This document shows positions 50,801-63,100 of a stretch of 64,000 bases of DNA, piece by piece. The stretch is from Osmia lignaria lignaria (Eukaryota; Arthropoda; Insecta; Hymenoptera; Megachilidae). A model generated the notes under the pieces. It did no database searches and was not told the origin of the DNA. It was given only the letters and a program-made list of their open reading frames with translations. The position numbers were made by a program, and so were the translations under genes. The stretch is from contig NC_135046.1 of the NCBI RefSeq assembly GCF_051020975.1, forward strand, positions 3,534,001 to 3,598,000. Reading direction: 5' to 3'. Position 1 is the stretch's first letter. Each line of letters begins with the position of its first letter.

Positions 50801-53177
50801 CTGGCGTTTTCGATGGACGTGATGTGCTAGTTCGTGAACAAGCACGTAAAAGACTTCCCTTCACGCTCTATGAAAGCCAAAATTCGCAAAAAGGGCAACA
50901 TAACAACAGCTAATCATCTGCCTTAAATTATAAAAGTCTTTCGTTTGGGAATCTCGAATTAGTCAGCGATTCTGAGTGGAAAGAACGAAAAGTTAATTAG
51001 AGTTGAAAAGGAACTCTAAATGAAGTTTCTTCGTTTAATATTGGGATGCGACAGGTTAGGAGAATGAACTAGAGCAACGCTATAGGTGCGAACAGAGGGT
51101 GGTCGATGTAGGAACGGTAGGGGTGAGAAAAGGAGAAAGAGGGTGGTTCAGGGAGCTGGGTGTTAGTTTCCTGGTCGGATATTAGCTGTCACGCGGCTCA
51201 CTGGACACCAGACATATATACAGAGAGAGGAATCGGTGTAAAGGTAGCACAGTGCAGCTAAGTACGGTGGACGGTCGACATTGGAAGCTTGCCACATTTA
51301 TGTATAGAAAAGTCTGATCGTACCCAACAGACGTTACGGAAAAGCTGGATCGACCATGGCAACGAATGAATTTCCTAGATTCCAGCGAGTCTATCGTTCC
51401 TCGTCTTTTTCTCTCGCTCCGAAGCTCATTCTTCCGTTCCTCGGCCGAAATCTGGCTTCCTGGGAACGTTCGATTGACCGATCGGCGATTACGGTTCGGT
51501 ATCGGACCGGTTCTCGGTTTGAAGGTTGACCCCCTCTACTGATAAGAACCGACTGACACAGATAAGAGACCTCGGGTTGCGGTCGACATCCTGATTATCG
51601 GATTGTGCGAAATTTCACCTGTCATTCATGTAATATCTTTAAAAGTATATTGGTATCCATTAAACATTAATCACCTGGGTCGAACCAAGCCTTAAAAAGT
51701 ATCAGCTTGATTGATCGATCGTTCTATAATGTCTGTATTTAAGTAAAAGTATTTCTTCATAGCTGAAACGCATTAGCAAGAATCGCCCTGAGATAGATTA
51801 AACGGCCTTTTCTTTTTAGGAACCGACCAATCAGTTGTGTGCAAAAATCGAATGCACAACGAAGGGGTGGTTAAAGCAGCCTGATGAACGTGTCTAAGCG
51901 TCGTTCATCCCCCACGAGATATCCAGCTACGTGTAAACCTACGGCCTACGTTATAGCACAGCTTCGCCATACGTGATGCAATGCAGCCCAGGTAGTCACC
52001 AGAATACCAAACTACCCCGTTCCTGCCACCCTCTGCTCACACATCTTCCCGCCCCCTTCCCTCCCCCAATCCTGTCTACGCCACTTTTTCTTCGTGTTCA
52101 TATCGAATCGCGACCATGTGTCTACATCCTCTCTCGTCTCCATCGCAGTTGCATACGACGAAACTCATTTTCACGCGAGGCTCTACATCCTGAATCTACA
52201 AAATACAACCCCGTCGTGCATTTTGCCGGATCCATGGCCTGTATCCGGCGTGGATACAAATTTTCATCCCTCCACGCACCCTGTTAAGGAAATTGGAGGA
52301 AGTCGTGCGCAACTTGTCGAAATTATGGAAAAATAAAATTCCGTTCACCCTTGAACGAATAAAGGGTGTGGAAGAGCAGTTAGTAAAAGTTTTCCTATGA
52401 AGGCAGCTACGTTTTTGACTTAACAAAAGTAGCATCACGTATGCGCGCTATCGATCTCCTTTCAATCTTTAATATTCAACCCCCTGGAGTCCCATTGAAT
52501 ATGCACATAGAATATTACAAGTCGCGTGAGTACAAGAGTACATCGACAGAGGTAATTCTCGAGACGAGTTTCAGATACGTAAACGTAGAATTTGTCATAG
52601 ATAAAAGACACGTTATTCAACGATAAGCGATCAAAATTGATTACACCTCAATTTCTCAATGCTGACAAGAGAAAAAGAATGTTTTCTTTAATGAAGATCC
52701 CTTCGCAACGGGGAAGTTTTCACTGAGTCGAGTAATTAGTTTCCGAAGTTAACGAAGATGAAGCTGTCCGTCTTTTTCCCCTCGATTCCGCTGTAATAAG
52801 TAAAACTAGCCACGAAATCGTAGAGAAATCGAACTGGTGCCCAGAACCGGAAGCCAGTGGGACATATTTATTAGAAGATAAATAATTTTTGATTCAGCAA
52901 CGTAACCCAAGCCGTAGACGAGAGGTTAAGGAGTTACATCTGAAGGAAAGCTGACCTGAGTGAAATCTAGAAGACACGGATATCATCGAGTAAAGTCACG
53001 AATCGTCCAGTCGAATTTTTTGAAGGACCGAGAGACAAATTTGCCGATCCGACGAAATCCGTCTGGCCAAACGAGAGGCAACTTCAGAAATCATGGATGT
53101 CACTCACTGAATGTTCAAATCGACGATATTTACTCAAAAATTAGGAATCGAGTTTGATAATATACTCATGAATTTAT
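44823..53177. other. non-coding stretch upstream of the minus-strand gene
   Basis: No gene is supported. It holds an AGA microsatellite (46471-46488), a T-run (47536-47546) and a 12-base tandem ATGTAATTG repeat near 48114. A 57-codon plus-strand frame at 51356-51529 starts in a strong initiation context, and a 66-codon frame starts at 50713; neither has other support. Confidence 0.45.
46471..46488. repeat. AGA microsatellite
   Basis: Six perfect AGA units. Confidence 0.9.
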
Positions 53178-53499
53178 TGGAGCGAAGCTCCGCTATTAAA
53201 CGACTGATAGGGATTTTTTTGTGACTTTTTAACTTAAAAACTAGATTATCAATTTTGCCTATTCTTTGCAAGCTGATCACAGTGGTCACTGTGAGTGTTT
53301 ATATAGAATAAAATCAGAGATCGATGGTGTTTTTGAGGAATGGTCACAGAAACCGATACCCATATTAAGTCTATGAGAAAAATCGGAATTACACTATCGC
53401 GCGAGCTTTGAATTCGTGTTCCGTAAATTAAAACTCGGGTTGTATTGTGTTCCAACTCTGTTAAAGTTACTTTTACTGCAAATCAATCGCTTCGCTCCA
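53178..53499. mobile_element. 322-base element with 11-bp inverted ends
   Basis: TGGAGCGAAGC at 53178-53188 and GCTTCGCTCCA at 53489-53499 are perfect inverted ends around an AT-rich interior. The left end continues as GGAGCGAAGCTCC, itself palindromic. An 18-base palindrome, TCACAGTG-GT-CACTGTGA, lies inside at 53277-53294. The interior has no gene-like frame. Size, ends and composition fit a miniature inverted-repeat transposable element; no clear target duplication is visible. Confidence 0.4.
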
Positions 53500-54070
53500 G
53501 TATGTCAGCCACGAAGCGGGTGACGGCCTAGTAATACTTTGAATTTCATCTCTCACCAAAATATCTGATAGAAATGATTCGAGTTACCTCAGTCCCTCGT
53601 TTTCCTTCTTCGCGTTGTTCCACTTCAAAATTCCGCTTTGTACAAACGGGGCAACGACGAAGACAGGCTTTCAGATAATTTGCCTCGTCGATAAAAGCTA
53701 ATTCTCGTCACGGTTCAGAGGATCGGAAGAAAGAGAGAAAAAAAGAAGGGTTCTTGCGATTTAATTGACCGTCGCCTGAACGAAACGGATTAAGTTATGG
53801 AATTAAAGGAGGACTCTTGAAATGTTTCCCCCTTATTTTTATCTGGATTTACTTTAATTAATATGCCGGGGTGCAAAAATCCGATCGATTATTATTGGTT
53901 ATCGCAACTACGAACAGATTGTTTTATTATTTCAGCTATGCAAATGTTGGTTTCAATATTGATTATTTAATCTGCCAAGTATATCTGCAAATATGCTAAA
54001 TAAATTAATAATTCCGTTAGCAATAAAATTGTTTAAAAAGACACAAATTTACAATAATAATAAATTTTAT
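53500..54070. other. no gene recognised
   Basis: Plain mixed-composition sequence turning AT-rich from about 53930. No repeat with defined ends. Confidence 0.5.
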
Positions 54071-54150
54071 CTCACCCTCGGATGGCAGACCATGAGGAGA
54101 GCCACAATTTTCATTTCATTTCATTTTGTACATGAAACTCTTTCGTTTTA
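54071..54150 (+). repeat. dispersed repeat, copy 3
   Basis: CTCACCCTCGGATGGCAGACC, ATGAGGAGAGCC, then ATTTTCATTTCATTTC and TTTTG. Same order and strand as copy 4; closest to copy 2 in the AT tail. Confidence 0.7.
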
Positions 54151-56993
54151 AAATTACGTATTCAACTTCGAGTTACCACTCGTAAAAGTTCAAAAAATGT
54201 TTTTTTTTTTTTTTAAATCAGAATTAAGAAAATGATCTTTCGAAGAAAATTAATTCCAAACAAGTGGTGAAGTGGTTTAAATCGAAACTGTAGAAGGAAG
54301 TTCCTAAAGGATAGATAGATTTATCGAAGCAAAGGATACGCCATTCTGTTAACCAAACAAGCCACGGTTATGATTTTAACGCGAACTGATAGAGCGAACA
54401 TAGATTGGTTGAAAGAGGTGCTGACGGGGCCGATGAAATCGAGGGGATGGTTCGAGGCTCCGATACAACCGTAGAAGCTTGACCGTTGGTATAAGGCAAC
54501 CCGTAACAGTTACGAACCCCAGCTTCGAGACTAGCAGGCTTTTCTATCCTTACCACCGCCACGAAGCCGTGGAGATTCGAGTAAGGGATGGTTGGCTGCC
54601 GGTGAACTCGAAGGTTGCAGAGATAGTTACGGGGGTTGGAAGGGTGGTTGAACGTGATCTTTCATAGCTGCTTGATTGGCCCGACCCTAGGGCAAAGCTA
54701 TTGTCCCGTTCGCCGGTTAACCAGACCGCTGGCCACACGACAAAATATTTAAGCTCCCTCTAAACTGGCAACAATAAAAGGAGACACGTTGATGAAATCA
54801 AGATCGCAGGAAAGTTGTGCGCCGGCTGACCCTGCACGTCCACGCGTTCGAGGGAGACGATCAGATGGGTGTAGCCGGTGATCCAGAAGGAAACAGATGC
54901 TGGATGAAAGATGTATATACTTTCCTCGGCTAAGGGAGAGAATTTTAGGGGAACGAAAAGAAAAATAAGCAGCAGATTTCGACGATAGAGAATAGTGCTT
55001 ACGTTATGAATCGCTCTTTAATCTCTCGTCGAATGTTTGCTGATAATAGTAATAATTCTTTTCACGAAACCGTTTCTCAGCTCCGACAACTTTTGACCCT
55101 TCGAAAATCACGAGTGATCACGATTTTCTGGAAACGTACGATCGACAGGTGATTCGCGCAAATACCTTGCGCTGCCTCGAAATACCTGGTCGTCGTGAAT
55201 TGCTTCTAGCAAGATCCGACGAGTGAAACGATTGAAGAAATACTCGGACCAGAAAGAGAAAGAAAATGAAAGAAACGAACCGAGGGGGTATCTGTGTATT
55301 TTCCAGAGGAAAAACGAGCAGAGTCGTGGCTCAGCTCGTAAATACTAGGCATCCTACCGTTGATTGGGGCGTGAATCTTCTGAGTAAATATATATCTATA
55401 TACCGTCTACAACACGTATATACTCCCTTAAACTGCCAACTTACTTTCGGCTGTGCGGTTGCAGCCACCGATACACTGATTACGCCACAGCAGCTTAATT
55501 GATTCCAGACCAATCTGGAGGTCCTTGGGACTCTGTTCCACTTTTTAAACTTTTTCTATTTGTTTCGCCCTTCTTTTTTCCTCTCTTTTCCTCCTACTAC
55601 TTTGCTCTTGGATTTTTTGCTTCCCCCTCCCTCTGATTTCCTCGATGCAATCGAACCACGACACCGGGATACATTTCGCAAGAAATCACCGTTAACTTCT
55701 AATACTTGGAACCATTCGTGGTTCGCGATAGAAAATCTACAGAAAATGTATTTATTCGGGATGCCAGACGGAAAAAAGGGAGGATTAAGCAGTTTCTCCT
55801 TTACAAACGTAATGATGTACGCGTCGGACCTTCCGTTATTTCCACCTTATCCCTCTTCATCCCCTCCCGAGGCACCCTGCTGAAAAAGCTCCCCAACAAG
55901 CCTGTAAGTTAAGCGTGCAAACAGTTTCGCGATGGTACAAGAACAAGAAGTAACAGCTGCAACGCGACCACAATATAATCCGAAAGATCGAGCAGACGAA
56001 AGTAATTATGCGCGATATATCGTGGCTGAACCCTTGCTCGTCCCGCGAGCTTCTTAAATCTGCGGAGAAAGTTTTTGATTTATCGTTTCGTTCCCCTGTT
56101 TGACCCCCCGCCATCGTTCGTGTAATTTGCCAGGAACGATGGGAGTAACTTTACCCTTCGACCTGATTTTATCCTTACTCTTCGTTAAATGTTGTTACTG
56201 AAATCTGTTTAGATCTGAGTTCCTCTCACTGCATTTATCCTAACACAACTGTAAATACACGCTTTGATCTATTAATCCAAGTAGATGGCGCATCAAGTTC
56301 AAATCTTGACAATGAAATCGTTTACCCTTGAATGCATAATCAATATTGGTTCCTCGCTCAATGTAAATATCAATTCAAACCCCTCGCCTAAGAGAGAACC
56401 ACGGCGAACAGCGTATATTCAATGAAACATGTTTGCCTTCGTCCAACAATTGCGTTGAAACAGTAGATCACCTGGATCCTTTCGACCAACTCATTCCACA
56501 GTTGTCAAAAATATTATTTCTCTGGAATAATTATATATTTCTTTTAATTGCTATCAAAAATAATATTCATCCAATTTTCTAGAATCTTCAACTTCGTTTC
56601 ATTCTCACAACTATCTACAATTGATTCAATCTTTCATTGAAACAGTTGGTCCCCTTTGAGGAAACTCCTGAATTCAAAAGAAAATTCATTAAAGCACCGA
56701 TTCCCTATCGAACTACCCTTACAATAATACCTCTAACTGCACGTGCATACGTTCACAGAGAAACGTCGAGCACAATGTGTCCATCGAGCATGTAGACGAT
56801 CCACTAACACGTGCTATTATTTCCATCCATGAATGTAGACGTGGTGTATTCAAGAGCTCGGTATAATGCTCATAGCCGGGACGAATATATCTATAAGCGA
56901 TGGTACAGGTATTCAGGGGTTAAATGTGGCCGTTGCCATGTACAAGGTGTTAGTAAAATAATGATCATGCCTTATAGACCCATCTATGTCATT
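54151..56993. other. no gene recognised
   Basis: It contains a T15 run (54200-54214). The 54368-54740 block is open on both strands and GC-richer; a plus-strand frame there has a donor-like CGA|GTAAGG but no acceptor or domain. The rest is intron-like. Confidence 0.5.
54200..54214. repeat. T15 homopolymer
   Basis: Fifteen consecutive T, 50 bases after the end of dispersed repeat copy 3. Confidence 0.9.
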
Positions 56994-57062
56994 TTTTAAC
57001 CTTCTGACGGCGGACCATGGAGAGAGCCCAAAATTTTAATTCAAAGGTTAATTCTTTTCAAT
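56994..57062 (+). repeat. dispersed repeat, copy 4
   Basis: TTTTTTAACCTTCTGACGGC, GGACCATGGAGAGAGCCC, then AAAATTTTAATTC. This copy keeps the core CGGCGGACCATGGAGAGAG best. AT-rich sequence continues to about 57215 and may belong to the same unit. Confidence 0.7.
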
Positions 57063-57644
57063 TTCAAGACCCTAATTAATTTTGCTAACAAGTTTTTGTG
57101 TACTTTATATTACAAACAATTTTCTGAGTTATCAAGTTAGAAATATTTGTACTTAACAATACATGAAGTTTCTTAAAAATAAAAACGGTTGCAACATTAC
57201 AGACCATTACTTTTTCAACACCGTGTAGATGAAAGAAGGTAGAATTAGGTGGCAGAAGAAGATGGGTGGATAAGGTTGAAAAGGGACAAAGGAGGGTCTA
57301 CGATGCCGCCCAGCTACCTGGAAGTAAAACAGAAGGAGAGAACGTTCCGCGGGAAATAATTGATTGTATTAGGTGAGTTAGTATTCCGCCTGCGGATTGC
57401 GCGGCCGAACTCTTGCCGCGCGAAGCTCTCGGGCTTACTCTACTCGGCGTACATGTGTACCTGAATGTGCAGCTGGGTTATGTACGCCTACGTATAGCTC
57501 GACGATGCGGCCAACGGCAAATGTTTGCTTGAAATCACGAACCTCCTATCCATCCAACGGGTGATTGGCTCGACGTTCGCCATATAATAATCGCGGCTTT
57601 TAATCCGAGATAACCGAGGATGCAATAGGATGATTAGATCGCGG
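57063..57644. other. no gene recognised
   Basis: AT-rich to about 57215, then GC-richer with several CpGs. No repeat with defined ends or recognised exon. Confidence 0.45.
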
Positions 57645-58307
57645 CTAGGAGAAACAGTCGTTAAAATGTCCAAATGATTGGAAATCGCGACGGTCCCTTT
57701 CCCTGTCAAAAGACCCGGAATTCAGCCATATGACAGTCGGGGAAGCGGTGAAAAACGCGGTCGACTCAGAGAAGCAGGGTAATTGTAATTGAATCGTAAC
57801 CCATATTTGCAGACCGATAGCGGGAGTTTGAAAGGAACGGACAAAGGGAGAACGGTTCCCGCGAGCAGCAAAGAAGAGGAGTAGGAGGGAAAAGGGGAAA
57901 AGAAGCTGATGGCGATCGATCAGGTCGCAACTTTCATAGAAACGAGCAGAGAAGATTTCTCGAAGGAGGAAAAAGGAAGGAAAGAAGCGGTCTGTCGGTA
58001 TTCGATGCCTATACACATCCAGCCAGGTGTAGAGAGGCATGAAGCAAGCTGTAAGTAAGCCGTAAGCTGAAGCAGACCGTGGGGGCTGGTTCTGACTGGC
58101 AGGTTTCTTCATCGAAGAAGTCACCGGAAATGATGCCTCCTTCCTTACTACCGGGTATATATTGTCGCGGTACCAACTACCAAATGTATCCTCGACCACG
58201 TCAATAAATGTACCATCGACGAAAATATACTTTAAATATGAAACAGTCAGGCGCAGGGCCTCCGATCCCCATCGAGATGACTCCCGACAGCAACATGCCT
58301 CGAACAC
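57645..58307 (-). other. 220-codon open frame without start or known domain
   Basis: The longest uninterrupted frame in the window. It begins at GTG, not ATG, so it is not a gene by itself; the first ATG is at codon 66. The N-terminal third (for example YLKYIFVDGTFIDVVEDTFG) has balanced composition, while the middle is leucine/phenylalanine-rich because it reads a pyrimidine tract. An acceptor-like TTACTTACAG lies inside. I recognise no domain. It may be a chance frame in a GC-richer stretch, an exon, or an old coding remnant. Confidence 0.2.
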
Positions 58308-60010
58308 GGTTCAACTCGCTATACCTTTGCCCTGCCTTCTATCCACTTCCTCGAATCTGCTGCTTTTCTCCAACTTTCCGAACGATGCACCGGAACTTTT
58401 CTACGTTGTTCCTATCTGCAACGCAACCTTTCCTACGCTCCTGGTAAATAAATCGGACCGCATTTCATCTCGAGACGCGCTTTTGTAACCGAAACTGTCG
58501 ATCATTTTTGCGATTGCAAGTCGAACAACTGAGACTTTGGAACAACACTCCATCATTGATTTACCATGATTTTTGCGGGAGTTTCTGAAGATGAATTGCT
58601 TTTCAAGGGACAAAAACGAGACTGGACAGGAAATTAACGTCTGTTAATTTATTCTTTAGACGGCTGATGGTGTACATAGATGGAAAATACAAAGAGAAGA
58701 GAATCACACGCGACACAATTGAGTTTCTATCTATTTCCCTCTGCTATTGTACCATCTCTGACTTCCATTCTCGATGTGAATTCTCAAAAGGATACTACCT
58801 TTCGCTTGCTTTTGCACCGAGTATATCGAGTTCTCTAAGATATACACGTGCAAACACGGGGTAAGACGGGATATCCGTACCTACTTTCAAAAAAAATGTA
58901 TCTACTTTCAAACTGCTTCAAATCTCTTTTTTTTAAATTAATCACTAAGGGTTCCTACGGATTTTTTAAATTTCCTACTAAAATTTTTAATATTTTTACT
59001 AATCCAAACACTTAATTTCTTCAGTTTCTTTCAATCAACGTAACACGATATTTATTCTCACGTTTCGAGCTTCCGTTTGCCCGACTCAAATAATTCTACT
59101 TCATGTACCAACAATAAACGTGTACATCTCTTGATTAATGTTTACTTTAACATTATAGAATACCTTTCATCGTGTGTGCGACATAACAGAAAGAAGAATC
59201 AAACACGACCAACTAAATCCAAATAACGTTTCTTCTTATTCCAGAGAAATTGGCGAACAAACCTTCCAATCGTCTTAAAAGGATAACTCTAAATAACTAT
59301 CAGAAAATTTAATTCGACTTGCAATATGTCTTCGTTGCAGCGAAAAAAAAGTAGGCGATTTTTGGAAGTCTACATCTACGAGCGGAACTGACATCGTGTC
59401 GACGGCCATTCTTCGTTATCAGAAACGAATGCCAATTATACTTTAACCAAACTACGAGTCCAATTTGTGAGTCGAGCGTTGAAGTGGCCTCAAACTTTGG
59501 ACGAAGGGGTCTCCTCTACGTAGACCAGGCGTGCCGTAGTGCCTATACTTTGCTTCGCCACCGAAATAACAAGAATGTTTCTCACCCCATCTACCTTGGC
59601 TCGTTCCCCACAATTTCGAGACCCGAAATGAGGCGTGTGCCTCAGTTGAACATATTTATACAAAGAGAACCGTGACTTTCGGTTCGAAGAAAAACGAGCT
59701 TCCTTAAAACCACTCACACCTGTATTCTTCCTCTTCGTTCAGATAGATTTACCCTCTTATAATCCGGCTGACTTCTTAAATTTCTCTCGAATGATATATC
59801 GGGTGATTTCAGACGATGTCGCGCACTCTTGGAAATGCGGATGCGATGGACGGACATTTTTATATGACTAGTGCGAGGGAAAATTAATGACGGAGAGGTA
59901 ACGAGAATATTTGAACGTTTGCATGAATGGAAAGGCGCGACATCTGTTTCACGGTTCGATTTGTAAAGCTTAATTACTAAAAGCGTACGAAAATACAAAA
60001 ATATCAGGTA
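58308..60010. other. no gene recognised
   Basis: Includes a short imperfect tandem duplication of TAYCTACTTTCAAA at about 58880-58915. Otherwise plain sequence. Confidence 0.5.
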
Positions 60011-60119
60011 GGCTCGGGTCAGGTCAGATTCTCGAAAGCATAGATATACGAGAACCTGACTCGAACGATTCAGATCCGATCCGAGTATCGAGTACCCGAA
60101 ATTATCCGGGCTCTCGCAC
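60011..60119. repeat. GC-rich inverted repeat, possible GTGTGC-family relative
   Basis: GGCTCGGGTCAGGTCAGATT followed by CTCG (60011-60034) pairs with CGAGAACCTGACTCG (60049-60063), with a small unpaired insertion. Farther right, the reverse complement of the end reads CGTGCGAGAGCCCGG...CGGGTACTCG, which resembles the ends at 23171 and 39156. The left end does not show the same motif, so it would be a rearranged or truncated copy. Confidence 0.4.
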
Positions 60120-63100
60120 GTATTTATTAATTACCCCGTACCAGGTTCGCGAAGCTTTCGCTACGTTTAACGCGTTAAACACCGAATCGAATCGAAGAAC
60201 GCTTCAAAATAAAAAAATAAAAAAATGTCGCGTGTAGTTCACGTGCAATCACCTGGTGTTATTTCACAATAACGAATAATTAGTCGTGTGGCGACACGGT
60301 CGCGTGCTCCCTTATCGTCGCGAGAGAAAAGAACGTAAACAATGGATCGGGAGTAGTTCATCAGTGGCCGATTGCGAAAACTGTACACGTAGTGGAGAAT
60401 AAGAGGCATAGATATTCGTCGCGGCGTGTGCGAATATAGGCAGCCGTGGGCACGCGTGTTAGCAAGAGCCGACGTATGAAGATTGAAAATGGATTTTCGA
60501 AACGCAATTTCCCAGCGAGGAAATGAAGCGCGTGCACGACCGGCCGGTCGTACGTGTTTGCGTTCCTACGTTGAATATTAAAAAAAAAAAAAAAGTGCAG
60601 CCAAGTTCCTCATTTGCTTGTCCCTTTTTAGTCGTCAGAGACTCGGCTCGCGCACCACCATTTTTACATTTCCAAAAGTGCTACAGAAAGCTTCAAAGCG
60701 TACAAGCTAAACCGTCAATGGAGATTTTGGAACATAAGCCCTCCGGAAAATTTGCACCGTCATTCGAAAATAAAAAAAAAATACTGCTTCCCTTATACGC
60801 GTATATATATTGAATCGTGGAGCCGTTTAATTGCAAGTTTCTGTGCACGCGGTTTCGGGATTTGTGTACACTATTTTGTCATCCTTTTAAATGTTTCAAC
60901 GTAGCTTTTTTTTTCATTCGCGGCTGCAATTGATTTCAAGCTTATCGGAAAACTTTCACAGAAATTAATTTTAAAATACATAAAATTCAGACTTTTTGCA
61001 TTTATGAAGTGCTAACATATTCTGAATTAATTTCATTATTTTTGTATAAAAAAAGATTATTTATTCTGAGTTGAAATTTTCAATTTTCAACAGTTTTTCG
61101 CTTCCAATCGTGCCGGAGACTTCGAAACAGTTTGAAATACAACAGTGACGTCCTTCATTGAAAATTTTCTATCCAAAGTGGTTGTCCACGGTTATAGAAA
61201 TGAAAGGTGAACACTAGCTGCCAGATACACACAATAATTTTCAATCATTTTCGGGCATGCTTCAAGTACTGTACTGAAAATCGATTAAATATTGAGTGGG
61301 GCGATCTCATCGAATGAATATTATTCGTTATCGGAGAAAATTGAAAATGTAGCGTGTATAAGAAATTAATGGCCAATTTATTCACGAAACTTTAACGTTG
61401 TTTTAAATAGCGTTCATTAATTAAAACACGTTTAAATAAAATGTGTTTATTTATTCGTGGTTTGCATAAAGAACGTTAATGAAACACCTATGTAGTCATT
61501 TTTTTCACACTTTAAGCTTTAAGTTAACGAGGCCTAAGTGCCATTTTGTGTTTCATAATCGACTGTTTGACGCGATACAATCTAATACAATCTCTGTAAT
61601 GAAATAAACATTTAAAATGAGTAATTGGATGAATTGATTTAGCACGCAAACTGTTCATCCGAATTATTTCCCGTAATTTCGACGAATTCCATGAGAGTAA
61701 AAAGCATCTGAATGATTATTTATCGTATTTACTGGGCCGTGGGGAAAATCATGTTAGACTGATACGGATCGAATCAACGAAATTTGTCGGAGTGTTGTAA
61801 CGATAATTACGTAGCAACGCGTTAATAGGTATTACTGTGAACAGCCAGAACTACGTGCAACCATTTACGAAATCCTACATGAGAAAGGTTTTCATCAGCT
61901 AGTCGATTTTGATTACGCTGTCATTCTCTTTACTTTACGCTTGCCAAATTATGTTCTCACGGTGAGCAGGATCTATAACCTCTTGGATAAATTAAATAAA
62001 TCGCCGATAGGACGTTAAACGGATAAAAAACGTTCATTTTTCACGACACTATCAACGAAACGGTTCGTCTTTTAGGGTAAATCAAAAGGAAAAAAAGAAA
62101 GAAGAAGGAGAAGAAGAAGCTGGGAGAGTCACGATAGCGAATAAAAAGCTGGAGCCGCTTGAAATTCCCATTTGCGAAAATATACAGAAACGGGAGGGTA
62201 AAAAATCGAGAACGGTGGCGGCACGACGGAACTGCGAAGCAGATTTCAACCCTCCGGGGGCTCGAAGCTAACCTCGGCTAGAGCCGATTAACGATGCAAT
62301 TTATCAAAAAATAAAAGCTTGCTTTTAAGCTGATATTCCGCGACACATGGCGCTGCTTCGCTAGCGGAAAATCTCCTGTCGCAAATCGCCTTCAGTTTCC
62401 ACGTTAATGGCATAATTGTTCCACTTTTTGAACACCCCTCCGTCGATATACATTAAACGATCTTTACAAAAATTTGTCATTTCAATATTTCTCTTCGACT
62501 CAGTCGTGAAAGCATAAACGCTTGGTTTAACACAGTCGCCACCTTATCACTAGACTGTGACATACAATTTAAACAGTTAACTAGACATCAAAAAGCTTTG
62601 AACGCGAATCTCTGTCTTTCGTATTTCGGAGAGATGATTTTGCGAAATTATTACTTTTACTCTCCTTTGTGAAATGGCAAAGCGTACAAAGCATAAAAGG
62701 ACAGTACCGTATAATTTCATTTCATAGAATCTAGAACCATTTTGTATTTTACGCCACGAGATGACAGTCTTTCAAAAATATAATTCAATGACGATCGATG
62801 GAGCGATCGCAAAACGGGACGAGTAAAATTGCCGGAACCGACGTCAGACAATATTTCGCTCGTTAAGAAGCGGGCCGACGGCGGAAGAGGGCAGGAGATA
62901 TTAAAAGTAAGGCACGATGAGCGAACTTATCTCATTAGAACAGCTTGTACAGCCAATCTCCGCTATGCTGTTGGGCCGACCTCGGATTACACGCGACTTT
63001 CGAAGATGATTGAGAGTTAAGGCTTGCCTGTCTTTCCCATAATCAGAATCGTTCTGTCGGATAGTTTGCCGAAGGGAGGGCGGAACAAATGTTCGAAAAG

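Noticed and set aside
56645..56660. TTGGTCCCCTT, like the start of miR-133
   Set aside because: The match ends after 11 bases and no hairpin partner is visible.
62914..62930. TAAGGCACG, like the start of miR-124
   Set aside because: The rest differs from the conserved mature sequence and the flanks do not fold as a precursor.
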